Part shown: positions 1-8,339 of the stretch, piece by piece | Numbering within the stretch: position 1 is the stretch's first letter | Layout of the letters: every line of letters starts with the position of its first letter | Assembly: GCA_017631325.1 (NCBI GenBank) | Contig: JAGBTM010000029.1 | Span: forward strand, 1 to 45,561 | DNA: 45,561 nt | Direction: 5' to 3' | Source of the DNA: Clostridia bacterium | GTDB taxonomy: Bacteria > Bacillota > Clostridia > Oscillospirales > CAG-272 | Translations under genes and position numbers: made by a program | The notes under the pieces: model-generated | What the model was told of the DNA's origin: nothing | Database searches by the model: none | The model's input: the letters and a program-made list of their open reading frames with translations, nothing else

Positions 1-1686
1 GCTGAACAAAAGCCAACAAAGGCCAAAAAGACAAGTGAAGCTGAAAAAACGCTCGCCGAAGCCGAAAAGACGACTAAAAGGGCCGATAAGCCCAAGGCTA
101 AAAGGACGGAAAAAAAGAGTGAAAAGTCCGAGCCGACGGTCGACAAAGAGAAAGAGGGTGACGGAACGCTGTTCGCCTCCGTACCCGAGAGCGACGAGAT
201 TTTCAAGCTCACAACCATTGACGATATAGACGACACAGCGGCCATGAATATAGAGGCGGCCGCTATTGCGGCGCTCCCCCGCACCGAAGTAGACCCCGAG
301 CTTCTTATTGACGAGACGGGCTTCGAGGACACGCACGAGAGCGCTGAGGAAAGCGCAAAATACGAGGCGTATCTTGCAGATTATAAGGAAATAATGGCCA
401 AGATGCTCCGCGATGCAAAAAGCGACGAAGCGCGCGAGGCGAGAGCCGCGGCTCATACGCAAGAGGACGACGATATATCAAAGTTCATAGTCACCGACGA
501 CTTTTTTGAGGACGAGGACGAATTGTACGAGGAGGAAGAATATATTACCCCCGAGGAAATCGGCCTTACCGAAGAGGACCTTAAAAAATATGAAGGTGAG
601 CCGACACTCGCAGAGGACGAGCCCGTCCCCTCTCAGCAAACCGAAGATGAGGCCGACGAGGATTACGACGGCTTCGACGTTTCGATAGAAGCTACTACAC
701 TCACCGCGAGCGATACCGACACGAATTTGAGTGAGGACGGTGAGGGAGACGCTCTTTCTGAGTGTGTTACCGAAGCTGACGGATTTGACTCTGCCGAAGA
801 AGCCGACAGCGAGCAGGCTGACGGTGAAAAGAACGAAGAATATGCCAACACGGACAAGGACGGTTCAGTCGGTGCCGACCTTCAGGACGGTGAGCAAATA
901 CTCGCTGAGGACGGAGAGGACGCTGATAGCGAAAAGGCGTTCCCCGATATTTCACTTCGTGAATATATCCCCGGCTACTCCGACCAGCTCGTTCCCGAGG
1001 AGCCCTCGGATATTGATGAGGAGCAGGAGGACGGCAAGGAGGAAGAGGACGTCGAGGACGACGAGCTCACCGAGGACGACTACGACGGCTTAGACCAGCT
1101 GGAAATGAGCTTCGACGGTGATGCCGAAGAAGAATACGAGGACGAGCAAGAGGAGGCCTACTCCCCCGAGAAGCCACGCTTTATTGACAAGGTGTTCGAG
1201 CTCGTTGAACTGATAGCCTTTACCTTTGCGGCTATTATGATTGTTACCTCATTTTTCCTAAGGCACTCGGTCGTTGACGGACGCTCAATGCAGAATACTC
1301 TCTCCGACTCCGACGTGGTTATAATATCTGATTTTCTCTACACGCCAAAGAGAGGCGACATAGTGGTATTTGAGGACTACTCGGTAAGCAACGTCCCTCT
1401 CATCAAGAGAATAATAGGCATAGAGGGTGACACGGTAGAAATAAAAGCAGACGGCACGGTATACGTAAACGGCGTGGCACTCGTCGAGGATTACGTTCAC
1501 CTGAGCTACGGCTGGACACCGCAAGAGGCCGTATACGAAATTAAGGCAGGTCAGGTGTTCGTGCTTGGCGACCACCGAAATCTGTCTATGGACTCCGAGG
1601 ACTTCGGGCCTATAAATGCCGAAAGTATTATAGGAAAGGTGCTTTTCAGACTTTTCCCATTTGACAGCTTCGGCACGGTAGAATAA
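1..1686 (+). CDS. lepB: Signal peptidase I with very long charged N-terminal extension (5' partial)
   Basis: Type I signal peptidase, which cleaves signal peptides from exported proteins at the outer face of the membrane. The reading frame is open from base 1, so the true start lies outside the window; the first ATG inside it (244) is not a convincing start. About 561 residues are visible. The first ~60 are Lys/Ala/Glu-rich and the next ~320 are strongly acidic, low-complexity Asp/Glu sequence with no recognisable domain. A single membrane segment follows at about residues 396-417, then the catalytic domain: box B GRSMQNTL (Ser nucleophile, residue 429), KRIIGIEGD (general-base Lys, residue 469) and GDHRNLSMDSEDFG (box E). 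Normal Gram-positive enzymes are about 180 residues, so the extension is exceptional and predicted to be cytoplasmic. rbgA starts 26 bases downstream. The peptidase call is secure; the role of the extension is unknown. Confidence 0.93.
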   Translation, partial: AEQKPTKAKKTSEAEKTLAEAEKTTKRADKPKAKRTEKKSEKSEPTVDKEKEGDGTLFASVPESDEIFKLTTIDDIDDTAAMNIEAAAIAALPRTEVDPELLIDETGFEDTHESAEESAKYEAYLADYKEIMAKMLRDAKSDEAREARAAAHTQEDDDISKFIVTDDFFEDEDELYEEEEYITPEEIGLTEEDLKKYEGEPTLAEDEPVPSQQTEDEADEDYDGFDVSIEATTLTASDTDTNLSEDGEGDALSECVTEADGFDSAEEADSEQADGEKNEEYANTDKDGSVGADLQDGEQILAEDGEDADSEKAFPDISLREYIPGYSDQLVPEEPSDIDEEQEDGKEEEDVEDDELTEDDYDGLDQLEMSFDGDAEEEYEDEQEEAYSPEKPRFIDKVFELVELIAFTFAAIMIVTSFFLRHSVVDGRSMQNTLSDSDVVIISDFLYTPKRGDIVVFEDYSVSNVPLIKRIIGIEGDTVEIKADGTVYVNGVALVEDYVHLSYGWTPQEAVYEIKAGQVFVLGDHRNLSMDSEDFGPINAESIIGKVLFRLFPFDSFGTVE

Positions 1687-1712
1687 GACAACGAAACAAG
1701 GAATTTAGAACT

Positions 1713-2579
1713 ATGGGACAAAATCCTATCCAGTGGTTCCCCGGGCATATGGCGAAAACCCGCCGACTTATGCGCGAGTGCTTATCCGAGGTTGATATAG
1801 TGCTCGAGCTTGTTGACGCGCGTATTCCGTACAGCTCGAAGAACCCCGAAATAGAGGCTATGATAGGCGACAAGCCTAAGATAACCGTTCTCACAAAAAG
1901 CACTCTCGCAAACCCTGATATATCTACCGAGTGGGCTTCCTTCTATAAGAAGATGGGAAAGCGCGCTGTAATAGTGGACTCAACGGCCTCGATAGGCATA
2001 GACGCTCTTGCCGCGGCTGTACGCGAGGTGCTTCAGGAAAAAATTGCAAGATACAAGGACAAGGGTATGCAGGGCCGTAAATTAAAGGCTATGATAGTCG
2101 GTATACCTAACGTTGGAAAATCCTCTCTTATAAACCGTATCGCAGGCTCTAAAAAGGCCAAGGTTGAGGACAGACCCGGAGTTACCTTGACTAAGCAGTG
2201 GGTTCCAACCAGCATAGGCCTTGACCTGCTTGATATGCCGGGCGTTTTGTGGCCGAAGTTTGAAGACGCGCGCGTAGGCGAGAACCTCGCTATGACGGGT
2301 GCTATACGTGACGCGATACTTGATATAGAAGAGGTCGCAATGATTCTCTGCGCGCGACTTATGGAAATCGCACCGACCGATTTTATGACCAGATACAATC
2401 TGAAGCCTGAGGAATGCGAGGAGCTTGACTCCTACGACCTCTTTGAGCTTGTCGGTCGCAAGAGAGGATTTCTCGTAAGCGGCGGCGAGGTAAATCATAA
2501 AAGATGCGCCGACACGCTTCTTGACGAGTTCAGGGGCGGTAAAATCGGCAGAATTTCATTAGAGAGGCCGGACAAGTAA
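1713..2579 (+). CDS. rbgA: Ribosome biogenesis GTPase A (YlqF/RbgA), unusual G4 motif
   Basis: Circularly permuted GTPase needed in Firmicutes for late assembly of the 50S subunit. The 288 residues match the family length. The family N-terminal motif WFPGHM is at 9-14, G1 GIPNVGKSS at 130-138, and G3 DMPG at 174-177 (normally DTPG). In the permuted order, G4 precedes G1; where the family has NKAD this protein reads TKST (61-64), losing the Asn and Asp that normally read the guanine base. The remaining motifs are intact, so it is probably functional, perhaps with altered nucleotide specificity. It lies between lepB and rnhB as in many Firmicutes; the rnhB start codon comes one base after its stop, implying cotranscription and translational coupling. 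Confidence 0.93.
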   Translation: MGQNPIQWFPGHMAKTRRLMRECLSEVDIVLELVDARIPYSSKNPEIEAMIGDKPKITVLTKSTLANPDISTEWASFYKKMGKRAVIVDSTASIGIDALAAAVREVLQEKIARYKDKGMQGRKLKAMIVGIPNVGKSSLINRIAGSKKAKVEDRPGVTLTKQWVPTSIGLDLLDMPGVLWPKFEDARVGENLAMTGAIRDAILDIEEVAMILCARLMEIAPTDFMTRYNLKPEECEELDSYDLFELVGRKRGFLVSGGEVNHKRCADTLLDEFRGGKIGRISLERPDK

Positions 2580-2580
2580 T

Positions 2581-3186
2581 ATGCCAAGCTTTGAATATGA
2601 ATTGAAGCATTACGCTGAGGGCTACACCGCAGTTTGCGGCTGCGACGAGGCAGGACGTGGGCCGCTGTGCGGTCCTGTGGTAGCCGCTGCGGTAATTCTC
2701 AGAGAGGGCGATATAATCGAGGGGCTCGACGACTCAAAAAAGCTCACCGAGAAAAAACGTGAGAAGCTCTTCGACGTTATCTGCGAGCGCGCGATAGCCT
2801 ACGCGATAGCCGAGGCAAGCCCCGAGGAAATTGACGAGATAAATATACTTAATGCGTCTATGCTCGCTATGTGCCGAGCCGTTGAGGCACTACCCGTGCC
2901 TGCCGATTTTGCTCTTATAGACGGAAACTGCTCGCGAGGATTTAATATTCCTACCGAAACGGTAGTCAAAGGCGATTCGAAGAGCTACTCGATAGCCGCC
3001 GCCTCGATACTTGCAAAGGTAACGAGGGACAGACAGTGCGAGAAGCTTGACGAGCTTTACCCCGAGTATGAGATAGCGAAGCACAAGGGCTATCCCACCA
3101 AGGTACATATGGACGCTGTGAGAAAATACGGCCCCTCGCCTATTCACAGAAGAAGCTTTCTTAAGTTTCTATGCAAGGACGAATGA
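2581..3186 (+). CDS. rnhB: Ribonuclease HII
   Basis: Endonuclease that cuts the RNA strand of RNA-DNA hybrids and removes misincorporated ribonucleotides. The 201-residue protein has the type 2 signature CDEAGRGPLCGPV (residues 21-33, metal ligands Asp22 and Glu23), the DDSKKLTEKKR segment, the ALIDGN aspartate (Asp114), and the SIAAASILAKVTRDR block containing the last acidic ligand. The ATG follows the rbgA stop by a single base. The end overlaps the next gene as ATGA (3183-3186), a classical coupled stop/start. Confidence 0.96.
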   Translation: MPSFEYELKHYAEGYTAVCGCDEAGRGPLCGPVVAAAVILREGDIIEGLDDSKKLTEKKREKLFDVICERAIAYAIAEASPEEIDEINILNASMLAMCRAVEALPVPADFALIDGNCSRGFNIPTETVVKGDSKSYSIAAASILAKVTRDRQCEKLDELYPEYEIAKHKGYPTKVHMDAVRKYGPSPIHRRSFLKFLCKDE

Positions 3187-3635
3187 ATATTGGAAAGAGC
3201 TTAATGAAAATTCTCGGTATAAATACCGAGAGAAGAAAAACCGGTGACGAGGGCGAAAAGAAAGCAGCCGAATTTCTAAGAAAGTGTGGCTACAAAATTC
3301 TCGAGAAGAACTACGTTGCAAACGGGTACGAGATAGATATTATAGCCTCGAGAGGTGACACACTCGTATTCTGCGAGGTAAAGGCGAGAACTTTACGCGA
3401 GGGGGCAGCTCTCCCCTACCGTCCCTGTGAGGCAGTAACACCCCAAAAGCAGAGGAAAATTCTGCGTGCCGCAACCTACTATAAGGGGTACAGCCGCTCG
3501 GAAAAGAAAATGCGCTTCGACGTTATCGAGGTATATATCAAAAAGGCAGACGGCAAGGAAAACGAGTACGAAATAAAGCAGCTCGTCGGCGCCTTTGATA
3601 AGAACACGGCCTACCCTGTGAAATTCAGAAAATAA
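3183..3635 (+). CDS. YraN / UPF0102 family endonuclease-like protein
   Basis: Small protein of the UPF0102 family, which has a restriction-endonuclease-like fold and usually sits next to rnhB. The nuclease-like core is visible as GYEIDIIA followed by TLVFCEVKAR, the family's E-x-D ... E-V-K pattern. The start is uncertain. The ATG at 3183 overlaps the rnhB stop as ATGA and is preferred; an in-frame ATG at 3171 is further upstream, and one at 3204 has a GGAAAG ribosome binding site six bases away. Members are typically 115-130 residues; this would be 150, or 143 from 3204. Biological function is unknown; a DNA-repair or recombination role is often suggested from the fold. Confidence 0.88.
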   Translation: MNIGKSLMKILGINTERRKTGDEGEKKAAEFLRKCGYKILEKNYVANGYEIDIIASRGDTLVFCEVKARTLREGAALPYRPCEAVTPQKQRKILRAATYYKGYSRSEKKMRFDVIEVYIKKADGKENEYEIKQLVGAFDKNTAYPVKFRK

Positions 3636-3712
3636 CGAAATCAAGCCGACCTAACGGCTTTAAAAAGGCTTAAAATACAAAAAGGTGCATCGCACCCATA
3701 CGGAGAAAAACA

Positions 3713-5200
3713 ATGAAATACATCAGCACAAGAGGAAAAGACACGGTAGGCGTAAGCGCTGCCGAGGCTATAAAAAGGGGGCTTGCAGGTGATGGCGGAC
3801 TTTATATGCCTGAGAGTATACCTACTCTTACGGAAGAAGAAATAAAGGCGCTTATCCCGCTTTCATACCCCGAGAGAGCGGCGGAAATTTTGTCGCTGTT
3901 TTTGACCGATTATACTAAGGACGAGCTTCTTTCAGACGCTCGCGCTGCCTATTCCGAGGAAAAATTTATTCCCACGGCAGCGCCCGTATCAAAGCTCGGC
4001 AAAAACAGATATATGCTCGAGCTGTGGCACGGCCCGACCTCTGCGTTTAAGGATATGGCGCTTCAGATTATGCCAAGACTTTTCGTGCGCGCTCTGAAGA
4101 AGTGCGGTGAGGGGCGCGAGGCTCTGATACTCGTTGCGACCTCGGGTGACACGGGAAAGGCAGCGCTTGAGGGATACCGCGACGTCGACGGAACCAAGAT
4201 AAAGGTGTTCTACCCTATCAACGGTGTCAGCAGCGTGCAAAAAAGACAGATGCAGTCCCAAGAGGGTGCCAACGTATCAGTCGTAGGTATCGTAGGAAAC
4301 TTCGACGACGCACAGACGGGTGTTAAAAATATTTTCTCTGACAGCGAATTTGCGCACGAGCTTGACAAAAATGGAGTTTTCCTCTCGAGCGCAAACTCTA
4401 TAAACTGGGGACGCCTCGTTCCGCAGATAGTCTACTACGTTTCGGCATACTGCGACCTATGTAAATGTGGGGATATAAGCTACGGCCAAAGACTTGACGT
4501 ATGCGTTCCCACGGGCAACTTCGGCAACATTTTCGCAGGATACATAGCTAAACTCATGGGACTTCCCATTGGCAAGCTTGTGTGCGCCTCGAATAAAAAC
4601 AACGTACTCACAGACTTTCTTAAAACGGGCAGATACAACCGTCAAAGAGAGTTCTTTGCGACGATGTCACCCTCTATGGATATACTTATATCCTCAAACC
4701 TCGAAAGACTTCTTTACGTGGCACTCGGTCACCAAAAATGCGCTGAATACATGGGAAAACTTCAGGCAGACGGCGAATACACGCTAAAGCCCGATGAGCT
4801 CAAGATTATAAACGAGAGCTTCGTAGGTTACTTTACCGACGAGGCTGAATGTATGAGAACCGTCAAGAAAACGTACGAAAGCTCCCACCACCTCATAGAC
4901 ACTCATACAGCCGTTGCACTCAGCGCCGCTGACAGATATATAAGCGAATATAACGTGGAGGGAGCCGTCCTTACGGTATCAACCGCATCGCCCTACAAAT
5001 TTGCCGCCGACGTCTTTGCATCTCTTACGGGCACGAAGCCCGAGTGCGACCTTGACGCTCCCGATATGCTAGAGGGTCTCACGGGCGTTACTATGCCCTC
5101 CCCTCTTTCGCGCATTCTCAAGATGGCGCCTATTCATACCGACGTTATTGAAAAGGGCGATATGAAGAAGGAAACCTACTCCTTCGCTGTGAAGAAGTAA
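3713..5200 (+). CDS. thrC: Threonine synthase
   Basis: PLP enzyme converting O-phosphohomoserine to threonine. The 495 residues are typical of the longer bacterial form. Diagnostic features are the N-terminal STRG start of the family, GLAGDGGLYMPE at 23-34, and the PLP-lysine motif GPTSAFKD with Lys113, followed by VATSGDTGKAA. The ATG has a GGAGAA ribosome binding site seven bases upstream. The gene stands apart from yraN by 77 bases and its stop abuts the stop of a convergent small gene (5201), so it is probably monocistronic. Confidence 0.96.
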   Translation: MKYISTRGKDTVGVSAAEAIKRGLAGDGGLYMPESIPTLTEEEIKALIPLSYPERAAEILSLFLTDYTKDELLSDARAAYSEEKFIPTAAPVSKLGKNRYMLELWHGPTSAFKDMALQIMPRLFVRALKKCGEGREALILVATSGDTGKAALEGYRDVDGTKIKVFYPINGVSSVQKRQMQSQEGANVSVVGIVGNFDDAQTGVKNIFSDSEFAHELDKNGVFLSSANSINWGRLVPQIVYYVSAYCDLCKCGDISYGQRLDVCVPTGNFGNIFAGYIAKLMGLPIGKLVCASNKNNVLTDFLKTGRYNRQREFFATMSPSMDILISSNLERLLYVALGHQKCAEYMGKLQADGEYTLKPDELKIINESFVGYFTDEAECMRTVKKTYESSHHLIDTHTAVALSAADRYISEYNVEGAVLTVSTASPYKFAADVFASLTGTKPECDLDAPDMLEGLTGVTMPSPLSRILKMAPIHTDVIEKGDMKKETYSFAVKK

Positions 5201-5398
5201 TCAGCACTCCTTGGGCTTGAAGGTAGCGCAGTTGGTGTTTGCCGAGCAGCTTGCTTCTCTGGGTCCTACCGAGATAGTACCAGCGTAGCAGTCGTTCTCG
5301 CCTGCGTGATAAACGCAGTTTTTGACGTCGCAAACTACGCCCTTAATGCACTTGGTGCCTTCGTGAGAACATTCGTTGTAATTTTTTCTCTCGTTCAT
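5201..5398 (-). CDS. DUF1540 small cysteine-rich protein
   Basis: A 65-residue protein with eight cysteines in the DUF1540 arrangement: VVCDVKNCVYH, then a Cys-Tyr-Ala block (CYAGTISVG), ending TNCATF. The spacing suggests a small metal-binding or disulfide-stabilised fold; the family is common in Clostridia and has no assigned function. The ATG at 5398 is chosen because an AGGAAG ribosome binding site lies five bases upstream; a GTG at 5428 in the same frame would add ten Lys/Glu-rich residues and has no such site. It converges on thrC with no bases between the two stop codons. Confidence 0.85.
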   Translation of the reverse strand: MNERKNYNECSHEGTKCIKGVVCDVKNCVYHAGENDCYAGTISVGPREASCSANTNCATFKPKEC

Positions 5399-5502
5399 TT
5401 TTTCTTCCTCTTTCTCTGTTTTTGCCACCTTGCGGCGCGTAGGTATTATTGACCGAGAGATACTGTTTTATTCTACTTTAAAAATTTGAAAGGAGCGGTG
5501 CC

Positions 5503-6228
5503 GTGTCTTTATACACTATTGCTGACCTTCACCTTTCAACGCACTCTGAGACCAACAAATCAATGGAGGTTTTCGGTGCGAGGTGGGCGAATTACGTACA
5601 GCGTATTTCGGATAACTTCAAAAGGCTTGTAACAGACGAGGACACCGTCGTAATCCCGGGAGATATATCCTGGGCTCTCTCGCTTGAGGAGGCCGTATCG
5701 GATTTGAAATTTATCGATAGCCTTCCGGGCAAGAAGATACTCGGCAAGGGCAACCACGATTTTTGGTGGTGTACTATGAAAAAGCATGAGGCGCTCTTTG
5801 AGAGGCTTGGTATCAAAACAGTATCCTTCCTCTTCAACAACGCCCACGAGTGTGACGATTTTATTATTGCGGGAACTCGCGGCTGGTACAACGATAGCGG
5901 CGCTACGAATATTCCCGAGGGTACCGATTTTAAAAAGCTTACCGAAAGAGAACGCTTGCGTCTCAAAATGAGTCTTGACGAGGCGAAAAGGCTAAAGGAA
6001 TTATCGCCCCAAAAGGAAATCGTAGCCTTTATGCACTTCCCTCCCGTTTGGTCGGGACAGGAGTCGGAGGGGCTTGTCGATTTGCTTATTGAGTACGGGG
6101 TTGGGCGCGTATATTTCGGTCACATACACGGCAACTATTCCATAGAGCCGTCTTTTACCCATAAGGGTATAAGCATGCACCTGGTTTCAGCCGATTATCT
6201 CAAATTTGTACCGAAAATTGTGAAATGA
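5503..6228 (+). CDS. Metallophosphoesterase (calcineurin-like, COG1768-type)
   Basis: Predicted binuclear-metal phosphoesterase of 241 residues. The calcineurin-like motifs occur in order: ADLHLS (Asp8, His10), IPGDISW, GKGNHDFWW, FMHFPP and FGHIHG. The length and the motifs LPGKKI and GDISWA resemble the COG1768 group of predicted phosphohydrolases rather than nucleotidases or Mre11. The start is GTG at 5503, chosen because AGGAG lies seven bases upstream and the family N-terminus (YTIADLHLS) follows immediately. The substrate cannot be inferred. It is followed by the tig promoter, so it is separate from that cluster. Confidence 0.88.
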   Translation: MSLYTIADLHLSTHSETNKSMEVFGARWANYVQRISDNFKRLVTDEDTVVIPGDISWALSLEEAVSDLKFIDSLPGKKILGKGNHDFWWCTMKKHEALFERLGIKTVSFLFNNAHECDDFIIAGTRGWYNDSGATNIPEGTDFKKLTERERLRLKMSLDEAKRLKELSPQKEIVAFMHFPPVWSGQESEGLVDLLIEYGVGRVYFGHIHGNYSIEPSFTHKGISMHLVSADYLKFVPKIVK

Positions 6229-6260
6229 CGAAATTAGGCGCTAAAATATTAAAACAAGTA

Positions 6261-6289
6261 TTGACAAATCCTACTTTTTGTTGTAAAAT
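6261..6289 (+). promoter_or_regulatory. Predicted sigma-A promoter of tig
   Basis: TTGACA (6261-6266), 17-base spacer, TAAAAT (6284-6289). It lies 45 bases before the tig start codon, which has a GGAGG ribosome binding site. Confidence 0.8.
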
Positions 6290-6333
6290 AACATAGTTAA
6301 TTAAAATATTATATACATTTCGGAGGAAAAGAA

Positions 6334-7647
6334 ATGAGTCTTATCAAAAACGAGCTTACAGAGAAGTCCGGCTTTACTATGGAATTTTCCGTAAGCGAAG
6401 AAGCTTTTAAGAAAGCAGAAAACGAAGCCTATCTCAAGAATAGAAAATCTATAAACGTTCCCGGCTTCAGAAAGGGCAAGGCACCCAAGCACATTATCGA
6501 GACCTACTATGGCAAGGGCGTATTCTTCGAGGACGCTATCAACGCTTGCATCCCCGACGCGTTCGAGGCTGCCGTTAAGGAGGCAGGCATTACCGTTGTC
6601 GGCTCTCCCTCTTTCGACCTCGTATCCACCGAGGGCGACGTTGTTCTCAAGGCTGTCGGCTTTGTTAAACCCGAGGTTTCTATCGACGGATACAAGGGTA
6701 TCGAGGTGGAAAAGAAGGTTGACGAGGTAAATGATGCCGACGTTGACGCTGAAATCGAAAACACCAGAAAAAGAAATGCGAGAACTCTCGAGGTAACCGA
6801 CAGAGCTGCCGCTATGGACGATATAGCAAACATTGATTACGAGGGCTCTGTTGACGGTGTTCCCTTCGACGGCGGTAAGGGCGCAGGCCACGACCTCAAG
6901 CTCGGCTCGGGCAGCTTTATCCCCGGCTTCGAGGAGCAGATCGTAGGCAAGAACATCGGTGAGGAGTTCGACGTAAACGTAACCTTCCCCGAGGAGTACC
7001 ACGCACCCGAGCTTGCAGGCAAGGCTGCAGTATTCAAGACCAAGCTCAACGCACTTAAGTTTGAGGAGCTTCCCGCACTTGACGACGAATTCGCAAAGGA
7101 CGTTTCCGAATTTGACACTCTTGATGAATATAAAGCAGACGTTAAGTCTAAAATGGTAAAGAGAAACGAGGACAGAGCTGAGGCTGCTGTTGAAAACGCT
7201 CTTGCTGAAAAGGTTATGGAGCTTCTTCAGGCTGAAATTCCCGAGGCTATGTTCGTGGCAGAGGTAGAGAATCAGGTTCGTGACTACGATTCCAGACTTC
7301 GTCAGAACGGTCTTGACCTTGCTACCTACTTCAAGTACACCGGCCTTACTCTAGAGGCCCTTCGCGAGCAGATGCGTCCCAACGCACAGAAGCAGGTTAA
7401 GATGCGCCTTGCTCTTGAGAAGATAGCAGAGCTTGAGAACATCAAGGCAACCGACGAGGAAATCGAGGCTGAGTACAAGAAGATTTCCGACGCTTACAAC
7501 GTTCCTGTGGACGACGTTAAGAAGATGATCGCGGCAGAGGATCTCGCACTCGACATCGCAGTCGGCTCGGCTATGAAGCTCGTTCGTGAGAACGCAAAGA
7601 TTGCAGCGCCTAAGGCTAAGTCTAAGGCTAAGGCTAAGAAGGCTTAA
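6334..7647 (+). CDS. tig: Trigger factor
   Basis: Ribosome-associated chaperone and peptidyl-prolyl isomerase that meets nascent chains at the exit tunnel. The 437 residues contain the N-terminal ribosome-docking domain with signature GFRKGKAP (about 44-51), a central FKBP-type isomerase domain (DYEGSVDGVPFDGG at about 166-179), and the helical C-terminal chaperone domain. The protein ends in a short Lys/Ala/Ser tail (about 425-437), an addition seen in some Clostridia. The start has a GGAGG site and a near-consensus promoter upstream. The order tig-clpP-clpX is widely conserved. Confidence 0.97.
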   Translation: MSLIKNELTEKSGFTMEFSVSEEAFKKAENEAYLKNRKSINVPGFRKGKAPKHIIETYYGKGVFFEDAINACIPDAFEAAVKEAGITVVGSPSFDLVSTEGDVVLKAVGFVKPEVSIDGYKGIEVEKKVDEVNDADVDAEIENTRKRNARTLEVTDRAAAMDDIANIDYEGSVDGVPFDGGKGAGHDLKLGSGSFIPGFEEQIVGKNIGEEFDVNVTFPEEYHAPELAGKAAVFKTKLNALKFEELPALDDEFAKDVSEFDTLDEYKADVKSKMVKRNEDRAEAAVENALAEKVMELLQAEIPEAMFVAEVENQVRDYDSRLRQNGLDLATYFKYTGLTLEALREQMRPNAQKQVKMRLALEKIAELENIKATDEEIEAEYKKISDAYNVPVDDVKKMIAAEDLALDIAVGSAMKLVRENAKIAAPKAKSKAKAKKA

Positions 7648-7692
7648 CTCCATTAAAAGTATAAGCTTTTCCCTTTTGCAAAACGAAAATTT

Positions 7693-7724
7693 CAGCCGAC
7701 GGTCAGGCGACTGTCGGCTGTTTT
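7693..7724 (+). terminator. Terminator-like hairpin between tig and clpP
   Basis: An eight-base stem, CAGCCGAC (7693-7700) with GTCGGCTG (7713-7720), followed by TTTT. The short T run suggests partial termination, so clpP-clpX may be transcribed by read-through from tig. Confidence 0.65.
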
Positions 7725-7748
7725 AAAAAACTGAAAGGCGGATAAATT

Positions 7749-8336
7749 ATGGCACTTGTTCCCGTTGTCGTTGAGCAAACATCGAGAGGTGAACGCTCGT
7801 ACGATATTTATTCAAGACTTTTAAACGACAGAATTATTTTTCTCTCCGACGAGGTGAATGACGTTACCGCATCACTCGTTGTAGCGCAGATGCTCTACCT
7901 CGAGGCCCAGGACCCCGACAAAGACATATACCTTTATATCAACAGCCCCGGAGGCTCTATCACCGCGGGTATGGCAATCTACGACACTATGAATTACATC
8001 AAGTGCGACGTGTCTACTATTTGTATAGGCATGGCAGCGTCTATGGGCGCTTTCCTGCTCTCGAGCGGTGCAAAAGGCAAGAGATTTGCGCTTCCCAACT
8101 CCGAGGTTATGATACACCAGCCTCTCGGTGGTATGCAAGGTCAGGCTACCGATATTAAAATTCACGCAGACCGCATTATAGCTATCCGTTCAAAGCTCAA
8201 CAAGCTCCTCTCCGAGCAAACCGGCAAGCCCCTCAAGACTATCGAGAAGGACACCGAGAGAGATAACTTTATGACGGCAGACGAGGCTTGCGCCTACGGT
8301 CTTGTTGACAAGGTTATCACTAAGAAGGAAATGTAA
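7749..8336 (+). CDS. clpP: ATP-dependent Clp protease proteolytic subunit
   Basis: Serine protease that forms the tetradecameric ClpP barrel and degrades substrates fed by ClpX or ClpC. The 195-residue protein has the catalytic triad Ser98 (GMAASMGA), His123 (MIHQP) and Asp172 (ERDNFM), with the oxyanion strand SPGGS at 66-70. The N-terminus is short, with little or no propeptide, as is typical. The start has GAAAGGCGG upstream. clpX follows three bases after the stop. Confidence 0.97.
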   Translation: MALVPVVVEQTSRGERSYDIYSRLLNDRIIFLSDEVNDVTASLVVAQMLYLEAQDPDKDIYLYINSPGGSITAGMAIYDTMNYIKCDVSTICIGMAASMGAFLLSSGAKGKRFALPNSEVMIHQPLGGMQGQATDIKIHADRIIAIRSKLNKLLSEQTGKPLKTIEKDTERDNFMTADEACAYGLVDKVITKKEM

Positions 8337-8339
8337 TCC

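Noticed and set aside
244-1686. Start of lepB at the ATG at 244
   Set aside because: The same frame is open through base 1 with continuous charged low-complexity sequence and there is no ribosome binding site before 244.
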